A DNA stretch of 64,000 nucleotides from Thiohalomonas denitrificans (GTDB lineage: Bacteria > Pseudomonadota > Gammaproteobacteria > Thiohalomonadales > Thiohalomonadaceae): assembly GCA_020725115.1 (NCBI GenBank), contig DYFR01000005.1, forward strand, positions 1 through 64,000. Reading direction: 5' to 3'. The notes below the pieces were generated by a model. That model was not told where the DNA came from. It ran no database searches and was given only the letters and a program-made list of their open reading frames with translations. Shown piece by piece: positions 1 through 8,326 of the stretch; the stretch's first letter is position 1; each line of letters opens with the position of its first letter. A program made the position numbers and the translations under genes.

Positions 1-601
1 CAACTGGTGCCGCGACAACGGCATGCTGCTGCACCTGCACCGCGCCATGCACGCTGTGGTTGACCGTAACCCGCACCACGGTATCCACTTCCGCGTGCTG
101 ACCAAGATTGCACGTCTGTCCGGCGGTGATCATCTGCACACCGGTACCGTCGTCGGCAAGCTGGAAGGTGACCGTGCCTCCACCCTGGGCTGGATCGACC
201 TGCTGCGTGAGTCCTATGTGCCGGAAGACCGTTCGCGCGGCATCTTCTTCGACCAGGATTGGGGTTCCATGCCTGGCGCCTTCGCCGTGGCCTCCGGTGG
301 TATCCACGTGTGGCACATGCCCGCCCTGGTGACCATCTTCGGTGACGACTCCGTGCTGCAGTTCGGTGGTGGCACCCTGGGCCACCCCTGGGGCAACGCC
401 GCTGGCGCCGCCGCCAACCGCGTCGCGCTGGAAGCCTGCGTACAAGCTCGCAACGAAGGTCGTCAGCTCGAGAAGGAAGGCAAGGACATCCTGACCGCTG
501 CTGCTGCCAATAGCCCCGAACTGAAGATCGCCATGGAAACCTGGAAAGAGATCAAGTTCGAGTTCGACACTGTCGACAAGCTGGACATCGCGAACAAGTA
601 A
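1..601 (+). CDS. cbbL: RuBisCO form I large subunit, 3' part only
   Basis: This is the C-terminal ~199 residues of the form I RuBisCO large subunit, cut by the window edge; codons are in phase from base 2. The catalytic chain of the CO2-fixing enzyme is recognised by the block around [17 protein letters not shown], the active-site stretch HFRVL, SGGDH and [11 protein letters not shown], and by the loop near [10 protein letters not shown]. These are the phosphate-binding and loop-6-proximal parts of the barrel. It opens the carboxysome operon, with cbbS 63 bp downstream, so it is the carboxysomal (form IA) enzyme by context. The upstream promoter and N-terminal domain are outside the window. 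Confidence 0.97.
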   Translation, partial: NWCRDNGMLLHLHRAMHAVVDRNPHHGIHFRVLTKIARLSGGDHLHTGTVVGKLEGDRASTLGWIDLLRESYVPEDRSRGIFFDQDWGSMPGAFAVASGGIHVWHMPALVTIFGDDSVLQFGGGTLGHPWGNAAGAAANRVALEACVQARNEGRQLEKEGKDILTAAAANSPELKIAMETWKEIKFEFDTVDKLDIANK

Positions 602-664
602 TCGGGTGACCAGGTGGGGCGCCTTGCAGCGCCTCCCAGTAAACGAATCGAAGAGGAAACAGAC

Positions 665-991
665 ATGGCCGTACAAGCTTACAAGTCCAACAAAAAGTTT
701 GAGACTTTCTCCTATCTGCCCCAGATGACGCCAGAACAGGTTCGCCGTCAGATCGCCTACTGCGTCAGCCAGGGCTGGAACCCTGCTGTAGAGCACACCG
801 AGAAGGGCACCACCGCTAGCGTCAACTACTGGTACATGTGGAAGCTGCCGTTGTTTGGCGAGCAGTCCATCGATGCCGTGCTGGCCGAGATCGAGGCTTG
901 CCATCGCGAATTCCCGGATCACATGGTTCGCTTTGTCGCGTATGACAACTATGCCCAAAGCCAGGGCATGGCCTTCGTCGTCTATCGTTGA
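665..991 (+). CDS. cbbS: RuBisCO form I small subunit
   Basis: Small subunit of form I RuBisCO, 108 aa, which completes the L8S8 holoenzyme packed inside the carboxysome. The start [19 protein letters not shown] and the blocks YWYMWKLP and [14 protein letters not shown] are typical of carboxysomal CbbS. A longer reading frame begins upstream, but this ATG is preceded by GAGGAAACAG at proper spacing and matches the family N-terminus. A strong GC hairpin follows the stop codon, before csoS2, and could lower downstream expression relative to cbbLS. Confidence 0.97.
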   Translation: MAVQAYKSNKKFETFSYLPQMTPEQVRRQIAYCVSQGWNPAVEHTEKGTTASVNYWYMWKLPLFGEQSIDAVLAEIEACHREFPDHMVRFVAYDNYAQSQGMAFVVYR

Positions 992-1000
992 TGACGACTG

Positions 1001-1026
1001 CGGCGGTAGCCGGGTGGCTGCCGCCG
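1001..1026 (+). terminator. Strong hairpin between cbbS and csoS2 (partial terminator or processing site)
   Basis: An 11-bp GC-rich stem (1001-1011 with 1016-1026, one G-T pair) closes a 4-nt loop and is followed by TTCTGT rather than a full U-tract. It starts 9 bp after the cbbS stop. It may attenuate transcription or protect the cbbLS 3' end, giving more RuBisCO than shell protein. That role is inference; only the hairpin is seen. Confidence 0.5.
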
Positions 1027-1104
1027 TTCTGTAATGAGCCGAGAACTCCGGCTTGAGCCAGGTCAATACTTGGCTTGGGCTGAAACAAATGTTTGAGGTA
1101 CGTG

Positions 1105-3771
1105 ATGACGGAAGCCGCTGAAAGCACGGCCACCGCGACCCTGTCCGGTCGTGAACTGGCACTGAAGCGCCGCAAGGCCATGGCCTTGCATGGCAAGGCC
1201 GCGATTGCCAAGACGGCATCGGCACGGTCGATTGCCGCCAATAAGCCTGAACCGGTAGCGGTCCAGCCGGCCAGTGCGGTAACGCCGGTAACGATTGCGA
1301 CGGCTAGCGCCGATGAGGTCGCCCTGATCGCCCAACTGCGCGCTACCGTCGCGCATTCGGCTGGTCGAGCCCGACGCGAGGCCCTGAGCAAGGTCGGCAA
1401 GGCTGCCTTGCAGCCAACCGCAGCGCGTCCCAGTGGCCGGATCAAGCCGAGCCAGGCTGCGCAAGTTGACCAGGCTGGCTGTGGTTGCGGCTGCAGCGGC
1501 GCGCCCGGCGGTTGCGGCGGCAAGGCTGCGGCTGTCGAGACTGTCAGCACGTCCAACCTGAGTTCCGCTGCTGCCGAACCCCGGCCCGCTGCGGACATTC
1601 GTCCTAACGAGGCGCCCACTGGCCGTGCGCTGGCACGCGCACGTCGCGCCGTGCTGGCCCAGGAAGGCAAATCCGGCCTCAAGCGAGTCGCCCAAGCGAC
1701 CAAGATCGCTACTTCGATGCCGCAGCAGGACTGGCAGGCGGCCATCGCCAAGGGTGCGACCGGCCGTCAACTCGCCATGCAGCGTCGCAAGGTTCAATCG
1801 CTGACCGGACGTGAAGCCGCTTCCAATCAGTCGCCGCGCCCCGCAGGTCGTCAGCGCGCCCGGATGGTAGTGCCCGCCCCGGTCAAGGTCGAACAGGGAC
1901 ATACCCTGTCCGGCGGCCAGGTCACCGGCACCATGGTCGAGCGCAGCAAGAAGGTCACCGGCAACGAGCCGGGCTCCTGTCGGCCGATCACCGGAACCGA
2001 GTACGTCGGCGCCGAGCAATTCAAGAGCATCTGTAATAGCACTGTAGAACCGATGCCGGCCAAGGTGGGTGTTTCCAGCACCCTGCGCGAGCACAAGGTC
2101 ACGGGTACCGAAGTAGGCCGTTCCCAGCGGGTTACCGGCGATGAAGTCGGCGCCTGCCGCGGCATCACCGGCACCGAATATCTTGCTGCCGAGCGCTATC
2201 AGGAGTTCTGCGACAGCCGCCCGCAACCGTCTGCCGACAAGGTTGGTCAGATGACCACCGCCAAGGGTCGCGTGGTATCGGGCGTCGTTCTCGGTCGCTC
2301 GGCCAAGATGACCGGTGACGAGACGGGCGCCGATCGTGCCATTACCGGCACTGGCTACAGCCAGCCCGCCGAAGCTTCAGGCAGTCCGGAGAAGGTTTCC
2401 GTGACCCATACCGCCCAGGGCAAGCCGGTTACCGGCACGGCGCTCGGTACCTCCAGCCGAGTCACCGGCGATGAGCCGGGCGCTTGCCGTGGCATCACCG
2501 GCACCGAGTACCTGGCCCTAGAGCAGTTTCAGGGCATATGCGGAACCCAGCCTCCTGCCACTCCGCGCAAGGTCAGCGTGATGCAGTCCCGCGGCGACCA
2601 GCCGGTTTCCGGCTCGGAAGTGGGCCGATCCACCAAGGTGACCGGCGACGAGCCGGGCTCCTGCCGGGAAATCACCGGCAGCCAGTATTTCAATCAACGT
2701 GATTTTGGCACAGTCTGCGCTGCAACTGGTACCGCCAAGGTGAGCATGATGCAAACTCTGTCCGGCCGCACGGTCACCGGCACCGAGGTCGTCAACTTCC
2801 CAAAATCAGTCGGTGACGTGCAATCGACGGGGCGCATGCCCGTCACCGGTATTGATTATGTCGACGCTTCTGCGTCCGCCAACGCCCCCGTTCCTCCAGC
2901 CGCCAAGGTCATGCAGGATCGCACCTGGCTGGGTCAGTCTGTGACCGGTTCGCCGATCGGTCGCGCCAACAAGGTGACCGGAGACGAGAGCGGCGGTTGC
3001 GCACCGATCAGCGGCTCGCCCTACATCGGTCGTGGTCAGTATGAAGCCTATTGCCAGGCCGATGATCAGCAAGCACAAGCTGCCCGCGTCCGGGGCAGCG
3101 CTACCGTGCCGGCCAGCATCGTGACCGGGGATCGTCCTGGCGCCGGCGGCTCCGTGGTTACCGGCGATGAGCGTGGCGCCTGCAACTCAATCAGCGGTTC
3201 CCCCTATATAGGGATGGATAATGGCGCCAGCCAGTGTCAGACCAGCGGGCGCTTCATGAAGCCGCCTTCGCGCAACTTCGATGTGCCTGCGCAACCGCCT
3301 GCTCCGGTTGATTTCAGCATCATGTCGCCAGCGCGTCAGGCCCAGCAGAACAATTTTGGCGAGATTACCGGCACGGCCTACCAAAGCGATCGAATCACTG
3401 GCCCGGTCAATAAGGCCAGTGGCCTCATCACCGGCACGCCTGAGTTCCGTCATCGGGACATGCAGAGCCTGCAGACTGCGGCGACGCAAGATGTGGCCGC
3501 TGCGCAACGTCTATCCGGCGAAGGCAGTCAAGAAGGCGCGTGCGTTACTGGCGATGCTTGGCATGGGCAGAGCCGTGTGACCGGTACCGAGGGAGCCTCC
3601 AGTCTGTCCCGCAACACCACCCAGCGCGGTCAGCCGCGCGGTGCTGGCGTCAATGCAATCGCTTTCCGCGAGATCGAGCGTCCCGCAGTGCCAGACAGCC
3701 GTATCACCGGCTCGTCAGGCAATACCGGCAAGGGTGCCGTAGTGACCTTGTCGGGCGGCGCTCGCGGTTGA
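1105..3771 (+). CDS. csoS2: Carboxysome assembly scaffold CsoS2
   Basis: CsoS2 is the intrinsically disordered scaffold linking RuBisCO to the alpha-carboxysome shell; here it is 888 aa. The N-terminal region has four basic N-motifs of the type GRxLAxxRRxxxxxxGK (near residues 13, 90, 175 and 225), which bind RuBisCO in this family. The middle has seven M-repeats built on KVTGDEPGxCRxITGTEY; five carry the Cys pair, while the third and sixth lack it. The C-terminal region has further ITG/VTG motifs and ends in the conserved peptide around VNAIAFREIERP. ATG 1105 is preferred over an upstream TTG because GAGG lies 6 bp before it and the protein then starts MTEAAEST. A frameshift signal inside the sixth M-repeat should also give a ~570-aa short form. 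Confidence 0.97.
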   Translation: MTEAAESTATATLSGRELALKRRKAMALHGKAAIAKTASARSIAANKPEPVAVQPASAVTPVTIATASADEVALIAQLRATVAHSAGRARREALSKVGKAALQPTAARPSGRIKPSQAAQVDQAGCGCGCSGAPGGCGGKAAAVETVSTSNLSSAAAEPRPAADIRPNEAPTGRALARARRAVLAQEGKSGLKRVAQATKIATSMPQQDWQAAIAKGATGRQLAMQRRKVQSLTGREAASNQSPRPAGRQRARMVVPAPVKVEQGHTLSGGQVTGTMVERSKKVTGNEPGSCRPITGTEYVGAEQFKSICNSTVEPMPAKVGVSSTLREHKVTGTEVGRSQRVTGDEVGACRGITGTEYLAAERYQEFCDSRPQPSADKVGQMTTAKGRVVSGVVLGRSAKMTGDETGADRAITGTGYSQPAEASGSPEKVSVTHTAQGKPVTGTALGTSSRVTGDEPGACRGITGTEYLALEQFQGICGTQPPATPRKVSVMQSRGDQPVSGSEVGRSTKVTGDEPGSCREITGSQYFNQRDFGTVCAATGTAKVSMMQTLSGRTVTGTEVVNFPKSVGDVQSTGRMPVTGIDYVDASASANAPVPPAAKVMQDRTWLGQSVTGSPIGRANKVTGDESGGCAPISGSPYIGRGQYEAYCQADDQQAQAARVRGSATVPASIVTGDRPGAGGSVVTGDERGACNSISGSPYIGMDNGASQCQTSGRFMKPPSRNFDVPAQPPAPVDFSIMSPARQAQQNNFGEITGTAYQSDRITGPVNKASGLITGTPEFRHRDMQSLQTAATQDVAAAQRLSGEGSQEGACVTGDAWHGQSRVTGTEGASSLSRNTTQRGQPRGAGVNAIAFREIERPAVPDSRITGSSGNTGKGAVVTLSGGARG
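2799..2848 (+). promoter_or_regulatory. Programmed -1 ribosomal frameshift signal in csoS2
   Basis: The heptamer CCCAAAA (2799-2805) lies in the zero frame as C CCA AAA, the X XXY YYZ arrangement. After a 5-nt spacer, an 8-bp stem CGGTGACG/CGTCACCG (2811-2818 with 2841-2848) encloses an inner GGGC/GCCC stem. After a -1 slip the ribosome reads ATC AGT CGG and stops at TGA (2814-2816), giving a ~570-aa CsoS2A that lacks the seventh M-repeat and C-terminal domain. Frameshifting of csoS2 is known in Halothiobacillus; this element fits that mechanism. Confidence 0.85.
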
Positions 3772-3781
3772 TGGTGTCAGA

Positions 3782-5308
3782 ATGAACACGCGCAAGAGAC
3801 TCGCTGCCATGCGTGCCGTCGGCCAGGCGCCGGCAGGCATGTATGTCGCGCCTGCGGGCCCGATTGCGAATCCGTCCTGCGTGATCGGTCCTGGGCAGCG
3901 CTGTGAGCATGCCCTGGTCGATCAGGAGTTGAACCGCCGCCTGTATGTCTATGAACAGCAGGTTCGTGGCCGCTTCAACGCCATCACCGACACGCTCAAG
4001 GTGATTTCTTCGCTTCAGCATGAGAGGGATTTCGTCGACCGCGCCCAGAATCTTGCGCGTGAGTGTCTGGGTTATGAATTGCCGCAAGTGCTGCTTGAGG
4101 ATGCCTGGGTCACCGGCTTGGATCTGCGCGCTTTGCAGGCTCATTGCGTGTTCCGTAGTTTCAAGGAGTGCGTTGATCACGCCAGAACCGATCAAGCGTC
4201 CTGGCGCGAACGGATGCACCTGGGCGCCGATTTCTTCCTGTCCTGCGGTTTTCATACTGTCGATGTAAGTCCTTGCGCGGATGGCCGACTGCAAGGTCTG
4301 TTGCCCTTCGTGTTCCGGTTTGCGCCCAATGATGCCGTTTATGTGAAGGCCTATGCGGGTGCCATGTTCGATGTTGAGTCTGACGTCTCGGACTGGTCCC
4401 ATCGTGAACTGGACCGCTTGAGCGGCGGCATTCCGGGTGGCGAGGACGCCAATTATCTGAAGGTGGCGGTTTATCACTTCAGTTCGTCCAATTCCTGCCA
4501 GCAAGGCTGCGCCTTCCATGCCAGCAACGACAAGCAGGCGGTCGATCAAGCACTGGCGCGGCTCAATGAATTGCGTGATGCGGTAGAAAACACCTTTGGC
4601 CGTGGCGCGGCTCCGGCCATCCTGCTGATTGGCATGGATACCGATACCGATTCTCTGAGGGTGCACATTCCGGATACCAATGGCGATGTCAATGCACATC
4701 GCTTCGTCGATAGCGCAGTCCTGTACCGGGAAACGCTAGGCCAGAGCCCAGAAAGCGCCCGTGCCCGTATCGATTCGTCGGTTGGCGAAGCCGAGGTCGC
4801 CGAAGGCTGGGGCCACGGCCAGGGCGGTTGCGCTCCCGGCATGCGCCGTCTCATCCTGGCCTTGCTGGAAGCGAATCTGTCGCAAATCGAATTCGTGATC
4901 CAGCATCACGCCGGCCGCTATTCGGTGATTGGTCATGACGAAGCGCTGATCTGCGCAGGCGAAGCCACCAATTGCGTACAACTGCGCAACATGTATTACT
5001 ACGCCCATCTGGATACCGTCGAAGAAGGCGCGGCGGATATGGATGTCGGCATCAAGATTTTTACTGGCCTGAATATCCGTCATGGTCTGGCCGTTCCGGT
5101 ACTGGTTCATTTTCATTATTCCTCGCGGGTTCCCGGCTCACGGGCACGTGCCATTCAACGCTGTCGCCGGGTCAAGGCGGCGATCGCTGCGCGTTACCCG
5201 CAACTGGCCGCCAACGACCAGCTCTACTGCCAGATGGCGGTTAGCGACTTGCATGGCAGCGAACGGGTGGGCTTTGTCGAGGACGAGGTGGATGATCATG
5301 GTCATTGA
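3782..5308 (+). CDS. csoSCA: Carboxysomal carbonic anhydrase CsoSCA
   Basis: A divergent beta-type carbonic anhydrase (epsilon class), 508 aa, that converts bicarbonate to CO2 inside the carboxysome. Zinc ligands are visible as Cys165 in the CADGR motif (with catalytic Asp167-Arg169), His232 in YHFSSS and Cys243 in QQGCAFH; the 11-residue His-Cys spacing equals that of the characterised enzyme. The basic N-terminus (MNTRKRLAAMRAVG) resembles the RuBisCO-binding N-terminal region reported for this family. The C-terminal third is the degenerate second CA-like domain. It starts 10 bp after the csoS2 stop. Confidence 0.97.
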   Translation: MNTRKRLAAMRAVGQAPAGMYVAPAGPIANPSCVIGPGQRCEHALVDQELNRRLYVYEQQVRGRFNAITDTLKVISSLQHERDFVDRAQNLARECLGYELPQVLLEDAWVTGLDLRALQAHCVFRSFKECVDHARTDQASWRERMHLGADFFLSCGFHTVDVSPCADGRLQGLLPFVFRFAPNDAVYVKAYAGAMFDVESDVSDWSHRELDRLSGGIPGGEDANYLKVAVYHFSSSNSCQQGCAFHASNDKQAVDQALARLNELRDAVENTFGRGAAPAILLIGMDTDTDSLRVHIPDTNGDVNAHRFVDSAVLYRETLGQSPESARARIDSSVGEAEVAEGWGHGQGGCAPGMRRLILALLEANLSQIEFVIQHHAGRYSVIGHDEALICAGEATNCVQLRNMYYYAHLDTVEEGAADMDVGIKIFTGLNIRHGLAVPVLVHFHYSSRVPGSRARAIQRCRRVKAAIAARYPQLAANDQLYCQMAVSDLHGSERVGFVEDEVDDHGH

Positions 5309-5338
5309 TTTGGTATCGGCACGCGTGAGGAAACCGGC

Positions 5339-5596
5339 ATGAAGATCATGCGCGTTGAAAAGACCCTGGTGTCGACCAACCGGCTGGAAAGCTTTGGACA
5401 CCGCCCTCTGCTGGTTGTCCAGGATAGGTTGGGCGGACCCCGCAGCGTGGCTGTGGATTCGGTCGGCTGCGTGCCGGGTGACTGGGTGATTTGCGTAGGT
5501 TCTTCCGCAGCCCGTGAGGCCGCCGGGAGCAAGGAATATCCTTCCGATCTGACCATTGTCGGCATCATCGATCGTTGGGAAGCCGAGGGGGCGTAA
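5339..5596 (+). CDS. csoS4A: Carboxysome shell vertex pentamer CsoS4A
   Basis: BMC-P (CcmL/EutN-fold) pentamer subunit, 85 aa, that caps the vertices of the icosahedral shell. Family marks are MKIMRVEKTLVSTNR at the start, GHRPLLVVQD, the DSVGCVPGDWVICVGSSAAR segment and the ending DLTIVGIIDRW. GAGGAAACC precedes the ATG. Its stop codon overlaps the start of csoS4B (TAATG), so the two pentamer genes are translationally coupled. Confidence 0.95.
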   Translation: MKIMRVEKTLVSTNRLESFGHRPLLVVQDRLGGPRSVAVDSVGCVPGDWVICVGSSAAREAAGSKEYPSDLTIVGIIDRWEAEGA

Positions 5597-5847
5597 TGGA
5601 GATCATGCGGGTAGTGGACGATCTGGTCTGTACGCGTCGGGCCCCGGGCCTGAATGCCTCGTCGTTGCGCATCCTTGCCAGCCAACAAGGCGCGCTGTCG
5701 GTCGCGACCGACCCGGTCGGTGTGCCGGTTGGCAAATGGGTGTTCACTTCCAGCGGCAGTGCCGCCCGATTGGCGATGCCGGATGTCAAGACGCTGACCG
5801 ATCTGACCATTTGCGGCATCATCGACAATTGGGAAGAGGTAGTTTGA
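5596..5847 (+). CDS. csoS4B: Carboxysome shell vertex pentamer CsoS4B
   Basis: Second BMC-P pentamer subunit, 83 aa, paralogous to the preceding gene: MEIMRVVDDLVCTRR, then DPVGVPVGKWVFTSSGSAAR and TICGIIDNWEE. The reading frame is open further upstream, but ATG 5596 overlaps the csoS4A stop and has GAGGGGG just before it, so it is the start. The 118-bp gap to the first csoS1 gene is relatively AT-rich near its end; I see no convincing promoter in it. Confidence 0.94.
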   Translation: MEIMRVVDDLVCTRRAPGLNASSLRILASQQGALSVATDPVGVPVGKWVFTSSGSAARLAMPDVKTLTDLTICGIIDNWEEVV

Positions 5848-5965
5848 AGTTTGTGCCCGGCGCGATGGCGGCGGGCGGAAAGAGGTAGTGGGATTGGACG
5901 CGATCTGAGGGCAGTACGATTGGTCGTGAACTTTTTTAACATTGTACAAAGCAAGGAGTAATGAA

Positions 5966-6262
5966 ATGGCTGAACGTATGGGTATTGCCCTGGGCATGAT
6001 CGAAACCCGTGGTCTGGTGCCAGCGATCGAAGCCGCTGACGCCATGACCAAGGCCGCCGAAGTGCGTCTGATCGGTCGTCAATTTGTTGGTGGTGGCTAT
6101 GTGACCGTGCTCGTGCGCGGTGAAACCGGTGCCGTCAACGCCGCCGTGCGTGCCGGTGCTGATGCTTGCGAACGTGTTGGTGATGGCCTGGTAGCAGCCC
6201 ACATCATCGCCCGTGTACACAGCGAAGTGGAAAGCATTCTGCCGTCCGCACCGTCCGCTTGA
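5966..6262 (+). CDS. csoS1C: Carboxysome shell hexamer CsoS1 (first copy)
   Basis: BMC-H shell protein, 98 aa, that forms the hexagonal facets. The domain runs from [20 protein letters not shown] through [13 protein letters not shown], the pore-side loop, and [18 protein letters not shown] lies 8 bp before the ATG. It is nearly identical in protein and DNA to the next copy; main differences are the N-terminus (AERMG), I for V in VRLIG, and ESILPSA. The C/A/B naming follows gene order in Halothiobacillus and is a convention. Confidence 0.96.
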   Translation: MAERMGIALGMIETRGLVPAIEAADAMTKAAEVRLIGRQFVGGGYVTVLVRGETGAVNAAVRAGADACERVGDGLVAAHIIARVHSEVESILPSAPSA

Positions 6263-6297
6263 CCCTGTTCAATCAATTTTTACTTAGGAGATAAAAG

Positions 6298-6594
6298 ATG
6301 GCTAACGCAACTGGTATTGCCCTGGGCATGATCGAAACCCGCGGTCTGGTTCCCGCAATTGAAGCCGCTGACGCGATGACCAAGGCCGCTGAAGTGCGCC
6401 TGGTTGGTCGTCAATTCGTGGGTGGTGGCTATGTGACCGTGCTGGTGCGCGGCGAAACCGGTGCCGTTAACGCCGCCGTGCGTGCCGGTGCTGATGCTTG
6501 CGAACGTGTTGGTGACGGCTTGGTAGCTGCCCACATCATCGCCCGCGTGCACAGCGAAGTGGAAGGTATTCTGCCTGCCGCCCCGTCCGCCTAA
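6298..6594 (+). CDS. csoS1A: Carboxysome shell hexamer CsoS1 (second copy)
   Basis: BMC-H shell facet protein, 98 aa, with the same domain as its neighbours ([46 protein letters not shown]). TAGGAG sits 7 bp before the ATG. The 35-bp gap to the previous gene is purely leader. The near identity of the three copies points to tandem duplication kept alike by selection or gene conversion. Confidence 0.96.
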   Translation: MANATGIALGMIETRGLVPAIEAADAMTKAAEVRLVGRQFVGGGYVTVLVRGETGAVNAAVRAGADACERVGDGLVAAHIIARVHSEVEGILPAAPSA

Positions 6595-6639
6595 TTTTGG
6601 CCGGCATTCTGAATTACTTACTTCTGATTGGAGAATGAG

Positions 6640-6978
6640 ATGGCTAACGTAAGCGGCATTGCCCTGGGCATGATTGAAACCCGTGGTCTGGTGCCCGCGA
6701 TCGAAGCGGCCGACGCCATGACCAAGGCTGCCGAAGTGCGCCTGGTCGGTCGTCAGTTCGTCGGTGGCGGTTACGTGACCGTGCTGGTGCGTGGTGAAAC
6801 AGGTGCCGTCAACGCTGCCGTACGCGCTGGTGCTGACGCCTGTGAGCGCGTGGGTGACGGTCTGGTTGCCGCCCACATCATCGCCCGCGTGCACAGCGAA
6901 GTGGAAGGCATCCTTCCCGCTTCGCCTGATGCCAACGGTGGTGGTCGCGACGCCGAGATCACGTCGACCTTGAGCTGA
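6640..6978 (+). CDS. csoS1B: Carboxysome shell hexamer CsoS1 with C-terminal tail
   Basis: Third BMC-H shell protein, 112 aa. It has the same core as the two preceding copies plus a ~14-residue extension ([18 protein letters not shown]), which is the CsoS1B type and makes it the longest hexamer subunit. The ATG at 6640 has GGAG 6 bp upstream; an earlier in-frame TTG is not needed. The next gene starts 8 bp after its stop. Confidence 0.95.
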   Translation: MANVSGIALGMIETRGLVPAIEAADAMTKAAEVRLVGRQFVGGGYVTVLVRGETGAVNAAVRAGADACERVGDGLVAAHIIARVHSEVEGILPASPDANGGGRDAEITSTLS

Positions 6979-6986
6979 GCAACAAG

Positions 6987-7424
6987 ATGACCGTTGATCC
7001 GCGCACACTAGGATGGCTGACACGCGCTCTCAATCATGAAATGAGCGCTGTTCAGCAGTACCTGGCGCAGAGTGTTTTGGCCCGCCTGTGGGGTGATCAC
7101 GAACTGGCTGGACACTTGCGCGCGGAAGCACTGGAAGAGTTGGAGCACGCCGAGCGCCTGATGGAGCCGCTGATACGGGCAGGCATTGCCCCGTCGGCTG
7201 GCGTCTTGGCGCCGGCCAGGCTTGGCCGCGAAGTGGCGGACTTGCTGGTCGCCGATCAGCGACTGGAAATGGATGCTGTTCGTCTGTACCAGGAAGCGGT
7301 CGCACATGCGGTACGCATGCGGGATGGTGCCAGTGCATCACTCATGGAAGGTCTCCTCAACGAGGAGCTTGCCCATGTGCAATATCTGGACGGCATGATG
7401 GCCAAGAGTGCTGGTCATGAGTGA
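6987..7424 (+). CDS. Bacterioferritin-like diiron protein of the carboxysome operon
   Basis: Ferritin-like four-helix protein, 145 aa. Candidate diiron ligands are visible: Glu18 in NHEMSAVQQY, Glu51 and His54 in EELEHAERL, Glu in RLEMDAVRLYQEA, and EEL..H in the last helix (NEELAHVQYLD). Members of this family are regularly found in proteobacterial cso operons, and their exact role there is not settled; iron storage or redox protection are guesses. It overlaps the acRAF start by 8 bp. Confidence 0.85.
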   Translation: MTVDPRTLGWLTRALNHEMSAVQQYLAQSVLARLWGDHELAGHLRAEALEELEHAERLMEPLIRAGIAPSAGVLAPARLGREVADLLVADQRLEMDAVRLYQEAVAHAVRMRDGASASLMEGLLNEELAHVQYLDGMMAKSAGHE

Positions 7425-7689
7425 TCCGACCCCGGGCTGGGAATGGGAAGAGCGCGGCAGACCGCCGACACTATTCCGGCGTTTTGGTTTTGAACGTTAC
7501 GGTGCCACGCGGGATTTTCTTGACGCCCTTGCGGCGCTCAGTGAAGAAACCGGAATGCACCCACAGAACATCAATTTCGGCACCACCTATGTCAACGTGA
7601 CATTGGAGCCGACAGATGGCAAGGCCATCGATGACACAGTGCGAGCCTTCGCCGCACGGATTGATGCACTAGTTGCAGGCAGTAACTGA
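7417..7689 (+). CDS. Alpha-carboxysome RuBisCO assembly factor (acRAF, PCD-like)
   Basis: A 90-aa pterin-4a-carbinolamine dehydratase-like protein. In cso operons this fold serves as a RuBisCO assembly chaperone (acRAF) rather than as a pterin enzyme. Seen: GWEWEERGRPPTLFRRFGFERYGATRDFLDAL, then HPQNINFGTTYVNVTLEP. The catalytic His-His pair of true dehydratases is not present in the usual place (the sequence reads NINFGTTY). ATG 7417 lies inside the end of the preceding gene; a GTG 9 bp upstream is less likely. Confidence 0.88.
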   Translation: MSDPTPGWEWEERGRPPTLFRRFGFERYGATRDFLDALAALSEETGMHPQNINFGTTYVNVTLEPTDGKAIDDTVRAFAARIDALVAGSN

Positions 7690-7690
7690 C

Positions 7691-8326
7691 ATGGCAACCC
7701 ATGTCACGGCCGTGATCAATCAAAAGGGGGGGGCTGGCAAAACTACCCTAGCCATGAACCTCGCGGCGGGACTTGCGCAGCGCCAGCAAACCGTACTGGT
7801 CGATCTTGATCCGCAGGGTTCTGCTAGGCAATGGGCCAGTATGGGAAGCGAGCCATACCCTGCGCCGGTGAAGCAGATTGTCGGGCGCTGGGATACGGCA
7901 ACCTTGCACAAGAACTACAAGGGTTACCACCATCTGGTGCTGGATTGCCCACCGTCGCTGGATAGCCATGCCTCGCAAGCGGCCTTGCGCGCCTGCGATG
8001 TGGCTCTGATTCCGGTATTGCCCTCTCCGGTGGATCTCTGGGCCAGTCTGCGTCTCCCTGATGAGATCGAAGCGGCCCGCAAGGAAAACCCTGGTTTGCG
8101 AGCTTTCATCGTGCTCAATCAACTTGAGCCGAAAAGCGCGATTTCCTCAGCCATGCACCATGCATTGGCCGACTTTGGCATGCCGGTGCTTGAAGCCACC
8201 ATGCGGCGTCGCGCCATCTATCGTGGCGCAGCCCTGGAAGGCGTGTCGGTCTATCAGTTGGGAAGCCGCGCCGCGCCTGCGGTCGCAGAAATCGAAGCCA
8301 TCATCAATGAGGTGCTCGCATCATGA
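7691..8326 (+). CDS. mcdA: Carboxysome-positioning ParA-type ATPase McdA
   Basis: ParA/MinD-family ATPase, 211 aa. It binds the nucleoid non-specifically in the ATP state and, with McdB, spreads carboxysomes through the cell. The deviant Walker A motif KGGAGKTT is at residues ~12-19; LVDLDPQGSA forms the switch region and LDCPPS the Walker B-like segment. ATG 7691 is 1 bp after the acRAF stop, and an earlier in-frame ATG is less consistent with the family start. Its TGA overlaps the mcdB ATG (ATGA). Placement between acRAF and cbbQ is typical for McdAB. Confidence 0.92.
   Translation: MATHVTAVINQKGGAGKTTLAMNLAAGLAQRQQTVLVDLDPQGSARQWASMGSEPYPAPVKQIVGRWDTATLHKNYKGYHHLVLDCPPSLDSHASQAALRACDVALIPVLPSPVDLWASLRLPDEIEAARKENPGLRAFIVLNQLEPKSAISSAMHHALADFGMPVLEATMRRRAIYRGAALEGVSVYQLGSRAAPAVAEIEAIINEVLAS

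Noticed and set aside
1063-2226. Long minus-strand open frames opposite csoS2
   Set aside because: They are antisense shadows of the repetitive, GC-rich csoS2 gene; they have no ribosome binding site and no known domain.
5848-5965. Possible internal promoter before the csoS1 genes
   Set aside because: TTGGTC and nearby AT-rich sequence do not give a convincing -10 at normal spacing.
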